Shown one piece after another: positions 7,205 to 13,790 of a DNA stretch of 17,068 nt. The position numbers were made by a program, and so were the translations under genes. The notes beneath the pieces were generated by a model. The model worked only from the letters and a program-made list of their open reading frames with translations, ran no database searches and had not been told where the DNA came from. Position 1 is the stretch's first letter. Each line of letters begins with the position of its first letter. The stretch comes from Clostridiales bacterium (GTDB taxonomy: Bacteria; Bacillota; Clostridia; Lachnospirales; JAITVM01): the NCBI GenBank assembly GCA_031285815.1, contig JAITVM010000229.1, forward strand, positions 1 through 17,068. The letters are read 5' to 3'.

Positions 7205-8595
7205 AGTTTAGGACATTTATTACGGCCTTGATATTATTTCAAATATTTTTTTATGCGGGGTTCTTATATATTTCGAAATATATGATAGACAACCAAATTG
7301 GGGTGCAGAGGGAACGTAGCATAGGGGAGCATTATTTGATCGCATCTTCTTTCGGGAAGGATTTAGCCGCGGTTTCCGGCCGGGGCGGCAGTATCGAAGA
7401 ATCTATAAAACAGCTTTTTGATTTTTATATAGGGCATTATAGGCGCCAAGGCGTGTCCTTAGAAATCGAAAAAGATGGTGAGGCTTTATACACAAGCATC
7501 CCTGCCGGGCTAATTAACCCCAATAGAAATAAGGCGGCAGCTACCGGTACAAATGTTGTTTATACAGAAAAAACAAAAAATGGGGTACTGCTATTTGTTA
7601 GTGGCGGGGTTCCTGGGGCTGATAATTATTTTCTAAAGTACGCCCTCGATATTTCTGAAGATATATCTTCACTAAGGGAAGCCCAGCGTACAATGTTATT
7701 GGCCGGGGCAGTTTTTTCTGCCCTTGCGGCGGTGTTTTTATATTTTGCATTGAACAGTGTTTTCAAACCCCTTTCCCTTGTATCGGCGGCTTCTAAAAAA
7801 ATCGCGGCAGGGGGCTATGGGCATAAAATAACTATCCGTGGGCACAATGAAGCCACGGAAATGGCTGATAGCTTCAATAATATGGCGGAGGAAATACGCA
7901 AGCATATTAGCAGGATGGCTGAGTCGTCTGATAAAAATCAACGGTTCGCAGATAATTTTTCACATGAAATACGTACACCTTTGACGGCAATATACGGAAC
8001 TACCGAATATTTGCAAAAAACAGACGTATCCGAGGAAGAGAAATATAAGTTAACCGGCCGTATTATTACAGAATGCAAGCATGTTATGGATATAGCTGAA
8101 CGTATGCTTGAACTTGCAACTTTACGTTCGCCAGAAATAAATATGGAAATGGTACGGGTAAGCGGATTATTTGAAAGCGTAGAAGAATCAGTACGGGCAA
8201 AGCTTGACGATAAGCTGATAGAACTAAAACGGGAGGGGGATGTGGATTTTCTGGTTGGCGATAAATCCCTACTCAAAAGCCTATTGATTAACCTGGTAAA
8301 TAACGCAGCGGACGCCTGCCCTTATGGCGGGCATATTGTTTGGGGCGTGAGCCCTTCTGTTAACGGGAGAGTATTAACTGTTATGGACAACGGAAAAGGG
8401 GTACCGGCAGAGCAGCTTGACAGGGTTACAGAACCTTTCTATAGGATAGACAAAGCCAAGAGGCGCTCAGAAGGCGGCGCCGGATTGGGCTTATCCATAT
8501 GCAGCCAGATTTGCGCATGCCATAACGCTGTGATGTCCTTTAAATCAGTGGAAGGGGTGGGGACGACGGTAACGGTAATATTTACATCCCCGTGA
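7201..8595 (+). CDS. Sensor histidine kinase (HAMP, HisKA, HATPase)
   Basis: The 464-residue membrane kinase is the partner of the preceding regulator. A first membrane helix (about 6-26), an extracytoplasmic sensor of about 135 residues with no recognised fold, and a second helix (about 164-185) are followed by HAMP (about 186-238, with the FKPLSLV start). HisKA has the phosphoacceptor His255 in NFSHEIRTPLTAI. The ATPase domain carries the N-box (NLVNNAADA, 364-372), the G1 box DNGKG (396-400), the F-box region EPFYR (411-415) and the G2 box GGAGLGLSI (425-433). All catalytic motifs are intact. The small periplasmic-type sensor and the adjacent secreted protein suggest that the signal is at the cell surface; the ligand cannot be read from the sequence. 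Confidence 0.94.
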   Translation: MKFRTFITALILFQIFFYAGFLYISKYMIDNQIGVQRERSIGEHYLIASSFGKDLAAVSGRGGSIEESIKQLFDFYIGHYRRQGVSLEIEKDGEALYTSIPAGLINPNRNKAAATGTNVVYTEKTKNGVLLFVSGGVPGADNYFLKYALDISEDISSLREAQRTMLLAGAVFSALAAVFLYFALNSVFKPLSLVSAASKKIAAGGYGHKITIRGHNEATEMADSFNNMAEEIRKHISRMAESSDKNQRFADNFSHEIRTPLTAIYGTTEYLQKTDVSEEEKYKLTGRIITECKHVMDIAERMLELATLRSPEINMEMVRVSGLFESVEESVRAKLDDKLIELKREGDVDFLVGDKSLLKSLLINLVNNAADACPYGGHIVWGVSPSVNGRVLTVMDNGKGVPAEQLDRVTEPFYRIDKAKRRSEGGAGLGLSICSQICACHNAVMSFKSVEGVGTTVTVIFTSP

Positions 8596-8601
8596 TAACC
8601 C

Positions 8602-8639
8602 GTTTAGAATTTCGTTACATCAAGGTGTTAAATTATACT
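8602..8639 (+). promoter_or_regulatory. Promoter of the secreted protein, matching the two-component promoter
   Basis: Aligned without gaps to 6452-6490, this element is 28 of 39 bases identical, and 29 of 40 if the preceding C is included. Shared features are GTTTA-N10-ACATC, the TGTTA block and the -10 TATACT (8634-8639). The direct repeat here is TTAGA (8604-8608) and TTACA (8615-8619), 11 bp apart, covering the -35 position. It is the likely target of the response regulator at 6551. Confidence 0.55.
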
Positions 8640-8680
8640 TGTGCGGCACACAAATATATTATGGAAGAGAGGGTATTAAA

Positions 8681-9685
8681 ATGAAAAAGGACAAATTTTT
8701 GAATAAAGCAGTGATGATTATTTCTGCTGCCCTAGTTATAGGCACAAGTGGCGTAGTTTTCGCGGCAGCTAATGAAACAATGTTGATGAACGAAATTGAC
8801 AGGACTATGGAGGTTGCGGCTAACAATATACTTCCCCCGGCAGTACAAAGCGCAGTAAATACTGATGCCCCTGATTTTACAAGCAGTGATTATACAGTAA
8901 ACGACGTTTATGCAAATAGTGCCCGGCCGTCTGGGCAGCCGGGATTTCCAGAGGCAGCAATGACAGCGCAGGAAGCGGCAGATATTGCTGCGGAATACCT
9001 ATGGCAGGTTTTTAGTTATAGCTCTAAGGGTCTGGGTTATGAGATGTATTCTGAAATAGAACCAATAAACCTTAGCCTGAGGGGGAAGCCTTACGATGTA
9101 TACGATGGCATAAACCCATTAGCTGAAAGGGCGGTATGGAACGGGGATGTTTTAGCAAATTCCGGTGATTTAATATTTATGTTTTCTATGGACGCGATTA
9201 CAGGGGAAATACTTAGCGCCCATAAAGAAGCCTTAACCCAGCCGGAATCCCCGGCCACTATACGTATTTTTAACAGCGCGGAAGGGGCAAGGTTTTGGAA
9301 TGAAAACCGCGAAGAATTTTTAGGGCTTGCCAAAAATTATGCGAATAAACATTTAGGCACAGAAATAGTTTCGGCTGAGTTTGAAGCGACTATAGCCAGA
9401 GGGTTGCCAGTCCCAGAGGAAGTTAAGGAAGCGTTGGATCAAGGGCTTCCACTTACAGATGAAATGCTTGAATCACAGATGGGCGTTAATGAAGCAGGGG
9501 AGAAGGCAATGTTGGTACAGAATAATTTGATGGATATAAGGGTTACAGACACAACAGGTAGGGAAATTATAGTAAGTATAACAGACAACACAAAAGAGCT
9601 TTTTGAAATATACAACGCTGATGCAATACCCCCCGTGGACCTAGAACGCAACGCACAGCTACGTACGCAATGGGGCTATAAATAA
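8681..9685 (+). CDS. Secreted PepSY-like protein, probable two-component target
   Basis: The 334-residue product is not recognised as a named family. A classical signal peptide (residues 1-28, MKKDKFLNK then a hydrophobic core, cleavage after VFA) predicts export. Residues about 94-180 start with TAQEAADIAAEYLW and end in FMFSMDAITGEIL, the helix-plus-strand pattern with a terminal D-A-x-T-G-E-I-L seen in PepSY domains. A short internal duplication follows (GLPVPEEVKEAL and GLPLTDEMLESQ), then a C-terminal beta segment with GREIIVSITDN. No enzymatic motif or sortase anchor is visible. The ATG at 8681 is chosen over an upstream in-frame TTG because AGAGAGGG precedes it and it gives an ideal signal peptide. 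PepSY-like proteins often act as inhibitors or ligand sensors at the surface; a link to the adjacent kinase is inferred. Confidence 0.75.
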   Translation: MKKDKFLNKAVMIISAALVIGTSGVVFAAANETMLMNEIDRTMEVAANNILPPAVQSAVNTDAPDFTSSDYTVNDVYANSARPSGQPGFPEAAMTAQEAADIAAEYLWQVFSYSSKGLGYEMYSEIEPINLSLRGKPYDVYDGINPLAERAVWNGDVLANSGDLIFMFSMDAITGEILSAHKEALTQPESPATIRIFNSAEGARFWNENREEFLGLAKNYANKHLGTEIVSAEFEATIARGLPVPEEVKEALDQGLPLTDEMLESQMGVNEAGEKAMLVQNNLMDIRVTDTTGREIIVSITDNTKELFEIYNADAIPPVDLERNAQLRTQWGYK

Positions 9686-9756
9686 AAAAATTATGTTTGG
9701 GTCAAAACCTAAATAATACCCCGTTCTAAGTTAGGCAAAATAATTTATTATAAAAT

Positions 9757-9793
9757 AGGGTTTACCGCTTTCGAAAAGAAAGCAGTAAACCCT
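9757..9793 (+). terminator. Hairpin after the secreted-protein gene
   Basis: A 16-bp stem with one mismatch (9757-9772 against 9778-9793, AGGGTTTAC... / ...GTAAACCCT) encloses a GAAAA loop. A short T-rich stretch follows (TTAGTATT). It lies about 70 bp after the stop and is probably the operon terminator, although the U tract is weak. Confidence 0.55.
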
Positions 9794-9874
9794 TTAGTAT
9801 TGCTTAGGGGCGCCAGCTGTTATAAACTCGGCGCTGAACTCCTGAAAATTTTTGAAATTGCTTTCATATTATAT

Positions 9875-9922
9875 AAAAAAAAGCCCCGCAGGTTTATATA
9901 GCTATATGCTATAACCGGGGCT
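9875..9922 (-). terminator. Intrinsic terminator of the ferredoxin gene
   Basis: On the minus strand a GC-rich stem (GCCCC at 9883-9887 paired with GGGGC at 9917-9921, continued inward by GGTT / AACC and TATA pairs with small bulges) is followed by eight T residues (complement of 9875-9882). It lies about 30 bp downstream of the ferredoxin stop codon. Confidence 0.8.
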
Positions 9923-9953
9923 TCATTATAATAATTAATATGGGAAGTACAAA

Positions 9954-10142
9954 TTAATCTACTTTCTCGAAGGCATGCTTAGGGCACTGGCTTACGCATT
10001 TGCCGCACAGTATACAGAGGCTTTCATCAACCTCCGGTAAAGAATATATATCCTTTTGTGAGATTGCCGCCTTAGGGCAAACAGGTATTAACGGGCACTT
10101 GTGGTCTTGGGGGCATTTTTGTGGGTCAACAGTTATTTTCAT
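9954..10142 (-). CDS. Small 4Fe-4S ferredoxin with seven cysteines
   Basis: The 62-residue iron-sulfur protein has a canonical second motif (Cys43-x2-Cys46-x2-Cys49-x3-Cys53-Pro) but an unusual first motif, Cys10-x5-Cys16-x5-Cys22-Pro. That gives seven cysteines instead of the eight of a 2[4Fe-4S] ferredoxin, so the first cluster is either three-Cys ligated or has another ligand such as His14. It is probably a cytoplasmic electron carrier or an Fe-S accessory protein; the partner is unknown. The start at 10142 (MKITVDPQK) is chosen because GAAGGAG lies about 9 bases upstream; the in-frame ATG at 10160 would place this ribosome binding site inside the gene. It is monocistronic, with its own promoter and terminator, and divergent from the ABC operon. 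Confidence 0.85.
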   Translation of the reverse strand: MKITVDPQKCPQDHKCPLIPVCPKAAISQKDIYSLPEVDESLCILCGKCVSQCPKHAFEKVD

Positions 10143-10198
10143 AATTGATAGCTCCTTCAAAATATTTTTAAATAACTAAATAAGAAATTACTAATATA

Positions 10199-10226
10199 AT
10201 TATATTGTATTTTTTCATTTTTGCAA
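10199..10226 (-). promoter_or_regulatory. Ferredoxin promoter
   Basis: On the minus strand, TTGCAA (10226-10221), a 16-base spacer and TATAAT (10204-10199) make a good housekeeping promoter, giving a leader of about 50 nt. It is back to back with the promoter at 10280-10308. An imperfect inverted repeat (10237-10246 / 10271-10280, CCAGGC / GCCTGG core) lies between the two and touches the -35 of the other promoter, so it could be a shared operator. Confidence 0.55.
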
Positions 10227-10279
10227 TACATAGCCCATTTCCAGGCTGATAGCCGCCGCGCTAAACCCATGCCTGGGGA

Positions 10280-10308
10280 TTGACACAAAAGTTTGCCGGT
10301 GATATATT
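10280..10308 (+). promoter_or_regulatory. Near-consensus promoter of the ABC importer operon
   Basis: TTGACA (10280-10285) is a perfect -35, followed by exactly 17 bases and TATATT (10303-10308). The transcription start is expected near 10315, leaving a leader of about 140 nt before the first permease gene. A promoter this strong with a structured leader suggests that control acts after initiation. Confidence 0.7.
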
Positions 10309-10314
10309 TGAAAT

Positions 10315-10452
10315 GCACTACGAAGGTGCGGTTTTTTAATTTAGCAGTACCGGAAATTTAACGATGCCATGAAGGTGCTAAGCTACATTGTAATGTAGCC
10401 TAATACCCATGGCATCTTTTGTTTTGCATATAATTAAAAAAGGGGGCTGAAA
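10315..10452 (+). ncRNA. Structured 5' leader of the ABC operon (possible riboswitch or attenuator)
   Basis: Between the promoter and the AGGGGG ribosome binding site (10441-10446) the leader holds a small hairpin (GCAC 10315-10318 / GTGC 10326-10329, then GGTTTTTT). The octamer GAAGGTGC occurs twice, at 10322 and 10371. A long terminator-like hairpin lies at 10363-10416. TTAGCA (10341-10346) and CC (10350-10351) can pair with GGTGCTAA (10374-10381), which would compete with that hairpin. I do not recognise a known riboswitch class. No convincing leader peptide is seen, although a 9-codon ATG frame starts at 10369. Confidence 0.4.
10363..10420 (+). terminator. Terminator-like hairpin in the ABC operon leader
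   Basis: The outer stem GATGCCATG (10363-10371) pairs with CATGGCATC (10408-10416). The inner stem GCTACATT (10382-10389) pairs with AATGTAGC (10392-10399). GGT/ACC and TA/TA pairs join the two through small internal loops. TTTTGTTTT follows at 10417-10425. It lies upstream of the ABC genes and so could terminate transcription before them. Confidence 0.55.
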
Positions 10453-11448
10453 ATTATTATTATATCTAAACTTATAAAGAAATTGCCTACGTTTTTTATT
10501 TTTTTATTTTTGTTATCAATAATTGTTTTTTGGCTGGCGAGGCTTGCCCCCGGCGACCCACTGATGGCATATTATGGCGAAACGGCCGAGCGGATGAATG
10601 AACCCCAGCGCATATTAGCTATGGAACGCCTATCCTTAAACAAACCGGCCCATATCCAATATTTAACCTGGCTGGGGAATGCGTTATCGGGCGATTTTGG
10701 CCTATCGCACCAATACAAACAAGATGTATTGGTGATTATCAAAAAAATGTTGCCAAATACTTTTTTGCTGGGCGGTATTTCGTATATACTAACATTTTCG
10801 TCGGCAATACTTCTTGGCATATTTTGCGCTTTTAATGAAGGCAGCGCCGTTGATAAAGCCATATACCGTATAGGCATGGCAACAAGTGTTATACCCAGTT
10901 TTTTTATTTCGCTTATTGCCATTTTAGTTTTTAGCATAAATTTAAAAATATTCCCTACAAGCGGCGCATACTCATTAAATGGTGGTGGCCCTGCGGACCG
11001 GCTCTACCATCTGGCCCTTCCGGCTATGGTAATGGCCTTTTCCCATTTATGGTATTATGCGTATATAATCCGTAACCGTATGATTGAGGAATTACAAAAA
11101 GACTATGTTTTACTGCTCCGGGTAAAACGCCTATCAAATGCTAGGATATTGTTCTGCCATTGCCTCCGCAATGCTTTGCCTATGCTTATCACAATTATGT
11201 CTTTATCCATACCGCATATTATTATGGGTACATATGTTATCGAAACAGTATTTAATTACCCCGGCATAGGCTCTTTAATTTTTGAAAGCGCGAGGTTTAA
11301 AGATTTTAATATGCTGTCAATCCTAACACTTATGACGGGGCTTATTACTATTTCAAGCAATACAATAGGCCAAGCTTTATCAGAGCTGCTGGACCCACGG
11401 ATGAGGCATGCGGCAATAGTAAAGGGCGTGGGCAATGAGAGCCGCTAA
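10453..11448 (+). CDS. Peptide/nickel-type ABC transporter permease, DppB/NikB-like
   Basis: First inner-membrane permease of the importer (BPD_transp_1 family). Recognisable parts are the N-terminal helix followed by RLAPGDP, several further hydrophobic helices, the EAA loop coupling to the ATPases (RNRMIEELQKDYVLLLRVKRLS and on to LRNALPM) and the terminal LDPRMRH. The strict frame starts with TTG at 10483 (321 residues), but that start lacks a ribosome binding site and cuts off the basic N-terminus usual in DppB. The frame runs upstream through IIIISKLIKKLPT, and the AGGGGG at 10441-10446 is spaced for initiation at an ATT near 10453-10456. The start given is therefore a non-AUG codon and is uncertain. 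It overlaps the next gene by 14 bp. Confidence 0.85.
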   Translation: MIIISKLIKKLPTFFIFLFLLSIIVFWLARLAPGDPLMAYYGETAERMNEPQRILAMERLSLNKPAHIQYLTWLGNALSGDFGLSHQYKQDVLVIIKKMLPNTFLLGGISYILTFSSAILLGIFCAFNEGSAVDKAIYRIGMATSVIPSFFISLIAILVFSINLKIFPTSGAYSLNGGGPADRLYHLALPAMVMAFSHLWYYAYIIRNRMIEELQKDYVLLLRVKRLSNARILFCHCLRNALPMLITIMSLSIPHIIMGTYVIETVFNYPGIGSLIFESARFKDFNMLSILTLMTGLITISSNTIGQALSELLDPRMRHAAIVKGVGNESR

Positions 11449-12229
11449 AGAACCAATTTTATCGGTTGCTATTCTAGTAATTTTAGCAATGGTTTGTATA
11501 GCTGCGGGTATTATAGGGCCAGAGGGCGCAATGGAAATGGATTTCGGCTACTTGCTTTCGCCCCCCAGTGCTAAGCATATATTAGGTACTGACCAATTGG
11601 GCCGAGACATGTTTAAGATGGCGCTTTATGGCGGCAGGGTATCCCTGCTGATTGGTACAATGGCTTCATTTATCACGGCAGCAATAGCAGTTGTATACGG
11701 GGCGGCCGCCGGGCTTGCGCCAAAACATATTGATAATTTTCTTATGCGGCTTATTGACCTTTTTATGAGCATACCAACAATTTTATATATAATTTCGATA
11801 CAGGCAGCGCTAGGCAAGCCAACAGTGTTATCGCTGTCAATTGTCATTGGGGCAACCTCCTGGATGGGCATCGCAAAAATAACGCGGGCAGAAGTGCGCC
11901 AGATGCATAAAGGGGAATATATACTGGCGGCGCAGTTAATGGGCGCAAGCCCCATATATATTCTTTGGCGGCATTTATTGCCGAATTTCATGCCCAGTAT
12001 TATGCCCATGCTCATACATAATTTCAGCCATGCTATTGCTTCGGAAGCAACTTTAAGTTTTTTAGGGCTGGGCATGCCGCCCGGCACAGCGACATGGGGC
12101 ACATTGATGAGCCTCTCGCAGGAGGCCCTGCTCACAAATAGCTGGTGGGTAATTGCGGCGCCTTCAATATTTTTAATAATTGCGCTCATATGTATTACAA
12201 ACATAGGGGAGTATTTTAGGGGGAAATAG
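11435..12229 (+). CDS. Peptide/nickel-type ABC transporter permease, DppC/NikC-like
   Basis: The 264-residue second permease of the heterodimer has the DppC layout. An N-terminal membrane helix is followed by the hallmark HILGTDQLGRDMF (about 48-60), then about five helices. The EAA loop lies at about 155-186 (TRAEVRQMHKGEYILAA then HLLPNFMP), and the FLGLGMPPGTATWGTL segment is near the C-terminus. It overlaps the upstream permease by 14 bp and ends one base before the receptor gene, so it is translationally coupled on both sides. It forms the translocation pore with the first permease; substrate specificity is not readable from it. Confidence 0.92.
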   Translation: MRAAKEPILSVAILVILAMVCIAAGIIGPEGAMEMDFGYLLSPPSAKHILGTDQLGRDMFKMALYGGRVSLLIGTMASFITAAIAVVYGAAAGLAPKHIDNFLMRLIDLFMSIPTILYIISIQAALGKPTVLSLSIVIGATSWMGIAKITRAEVRQMHKGEYILAAQLMGASPIYILWRHLLPNFMPSIMPMLIHNFSHAIASEATLSFLGLGMPPGTATWGTLMSLSQEALLTNSWWVIAAPSIFLIIALICITNIGEYFRGK

Positions 12230-12230
12230 A

Positions 12231-13790
12231 TTGGGGATAGCAAAAAAAATTCAGCTTGCTTTATTTTTTATTGTAAATATTTTTATATTTTCTTCATGCA
12301 CGGGAACAAACCAAGATCAACAGCAAACAGAAAATAATGGCCAAACGACGCTTATATATGGTTCGGGTGATTATTCTGCTATAAACCCTATTTTATATGA
12401 ACATGGCGAAATTAATTCACTGCTGTTTCTTGGCTTAACCAGGCATGGCAAAAATAATAATATTGCCCCGGGCCTTGCCAAAGAATGGTCTTGGGATAGT
12501 TCAAATAATACATATACATTTCATTTGCGGGATGGCTTAACATTCCACGATGGGATGCCGTTAACCAGCGCCGATGTTAAATTTACATTTGAAGCTGTTA
12601 TGGATGAATCGAACGGCTCCGAAAATATTTCAAACTATGAGGATATCATGTCAATAGAAGCCCCCGACGGCAAAACTGTAAAAATTAAGCTTAAAGCGCC
12701 TAACTCCGCAATTCTTGATTATTTAACAATGGGGGTTATGCCCAAACATATATTAGAAGGGGAAAATATTGTAGAAGGCCGGTTCAACCAAAACCCAATT
12801 GGTGCCGGGCCGTATAAGTTTGTATCATGGGACATGGGCCAAAGTATCACTATGGAGAAATTTGATAATTTTTGCCTGGGTGAAGCTAATATCGAAAAGG
12901 TTATTTTCAAAATTGTTGACGGCTATACGGCAAGGGCATTACAATTAAAATCCGGCGAATTGGATTTAGCGCAAATCGCGCCCAGGGATGCCGAGGAATT
13001 TAAGCTTGATACGGGTTTTAAAGTTTATTCAATGGATACCGCTGATTACCGTGGGGTACTCTATAATTTTAACCACAAATTTTGGCGTGAAAACCCCGGG
13101 TTGCCGGCGGCGTTAAGCTATGCAATAGACCGGGGCGGGATAGTTGAAAGTATTTTGGTTGGGCATGGCGAAGCCGCCTACTCGCCGCTTCAAAAAAGTG
13201 CCTACAATAACCCGGGCATAGAAAAGTATGAATACAGCCCAGAAAAAGCAAAGCTGGCGATAGAGGCGCTTGGTTGGGAAATGGGGCCGGATGGATTCTA
13301 TCAAAAAAACGGCGGGCAATTGGCTTTTACAATTTATGTTACACCAACAGACCAGGTGCGTGTTGAAATGGCTCTCCTTTGCGCGGCTAATTTTCGTGAT
13401 GCCGGGGTAAATGCCACAGTTGAAACCCCTACAAAAATTGACTGGGCGGGCCAAACGGCATATTTAATTGGCTGGGGCAGCCCATTTGACCCGGATGACC
13501 ATACGTATAAGGTTTTCGGTACAGGTAAGGGTTCTAATTTAGGCGGTTATTCAAACAAAAAGGTTGATGCGTTATTGAATAAGGCGCGCAACAGTTTTGA
13601 TAAAGCCGAGCGTATGCAGCTTTATCAAGAATTTCAAGCAGAATTAGCTAAAGACCCGGCATACACATTTATTGCCTATATAGGTGCCGCATATGTGGCA
13701 AAGGAAGGGGTTGAAGGGGTTATGCCGGATACTGTGTTAGGGCATCACGGTGTAGGCATATTCTGGAATGTATGGGAATGGAGAAAATAA
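12231..13790 (+). CDS. ABC substrate-binding lipoprotein, SBP_bac_5 family
   Basis: The 519-residue lipid-anchored receptor belongs to the DppA/OppA/NikA family. A signal peptide ends in the lipobox FSSC with Cys23 as the lipidated residue, followed by a polar Gln/Asn linker. Family blocks include the IAPGLAKEWSWD segment, TFHLRDGLTFHDGMPLTSADVKFTFE (the family signature region), GAGPYKFVSWD, ALSYAIDR and the C-terminal GWGSPFDPDDHTY loop. The TTG start at 12231 follows AGGGGGAA with 8-base spacing. It begins one base after the permease and overlaps the ATPase gene. The ligand may be a peptide, nickel, heme or a metal chelate; the sequence does not decide. The tail carries a His pair (GHHGVGIFW) of unknown role. 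Confidence 0.9.
   Translation: MGIAKKIQLALFFIVNIFIFSSCTGTNQDQQQTENNGQTTLIYGSGDYSAINPILYEHGEINSLLFLGLTRHGKNNNIAPGLAKEWSWDSSNNTYTFHLRDGLTFHDGMPLTSADVKFTFEAVMDESNGSENISNYEDIMSIEAPDGKTVKIKLKAPNSAILDYLTMGVMPKHILEGENIVEGRFNQNPIGAGPYKFVSWDMGQSITMEKFDNFCLGEANIEKVIFKIVDGYTARALQLKSGELDLAQIAPRDAEEFKLDTGFKVYSMDTADYRGVLYNFNHKFWRENPGLPAALSYAIDRGGIVESILVGHGEAAYSPLQKSAYNNPGIEKYEYSPEKAKLAIEALGWEMGPDGFYQKNGGQLAFTIYVTPTDQVRVEMALLCAANFRDAGVNATVETPTKIDWAGQTAYLIGWGSPFDPDDHTYKVFGTGKGSNLGGYSNKKVDALLNKARNSFDKAERMQLYQEFQAELAKDPAYTFIAYIGAAYVAKEGVEGVMPDTVLGHHGVGIFWNVWEWRK

Noticed and set aside
9809..9835. GCGCC / GGCGC inverted repeat in the gap after the secreted-protein gene
   Set aside because: Only 5 bp of stem with a 15-base loop and no U tract; weaker than the neighbouring hairpins.
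10315..10440. Possible guanidine-type riboswitch or T-box in the ABC leader
   Set aside because: ACGA in a small hairpin and GAAGGTGC recall parts of guanidine-II/III RNAs, but the second hairpin and the conserved cores are missing; the T-box AGGGTGGNACCGCG element is absent.
11626..12243. 205-codon frame on the minus strand
   Set aside because: Antisense shadow of the DppC-like permease, with no initiation signals.
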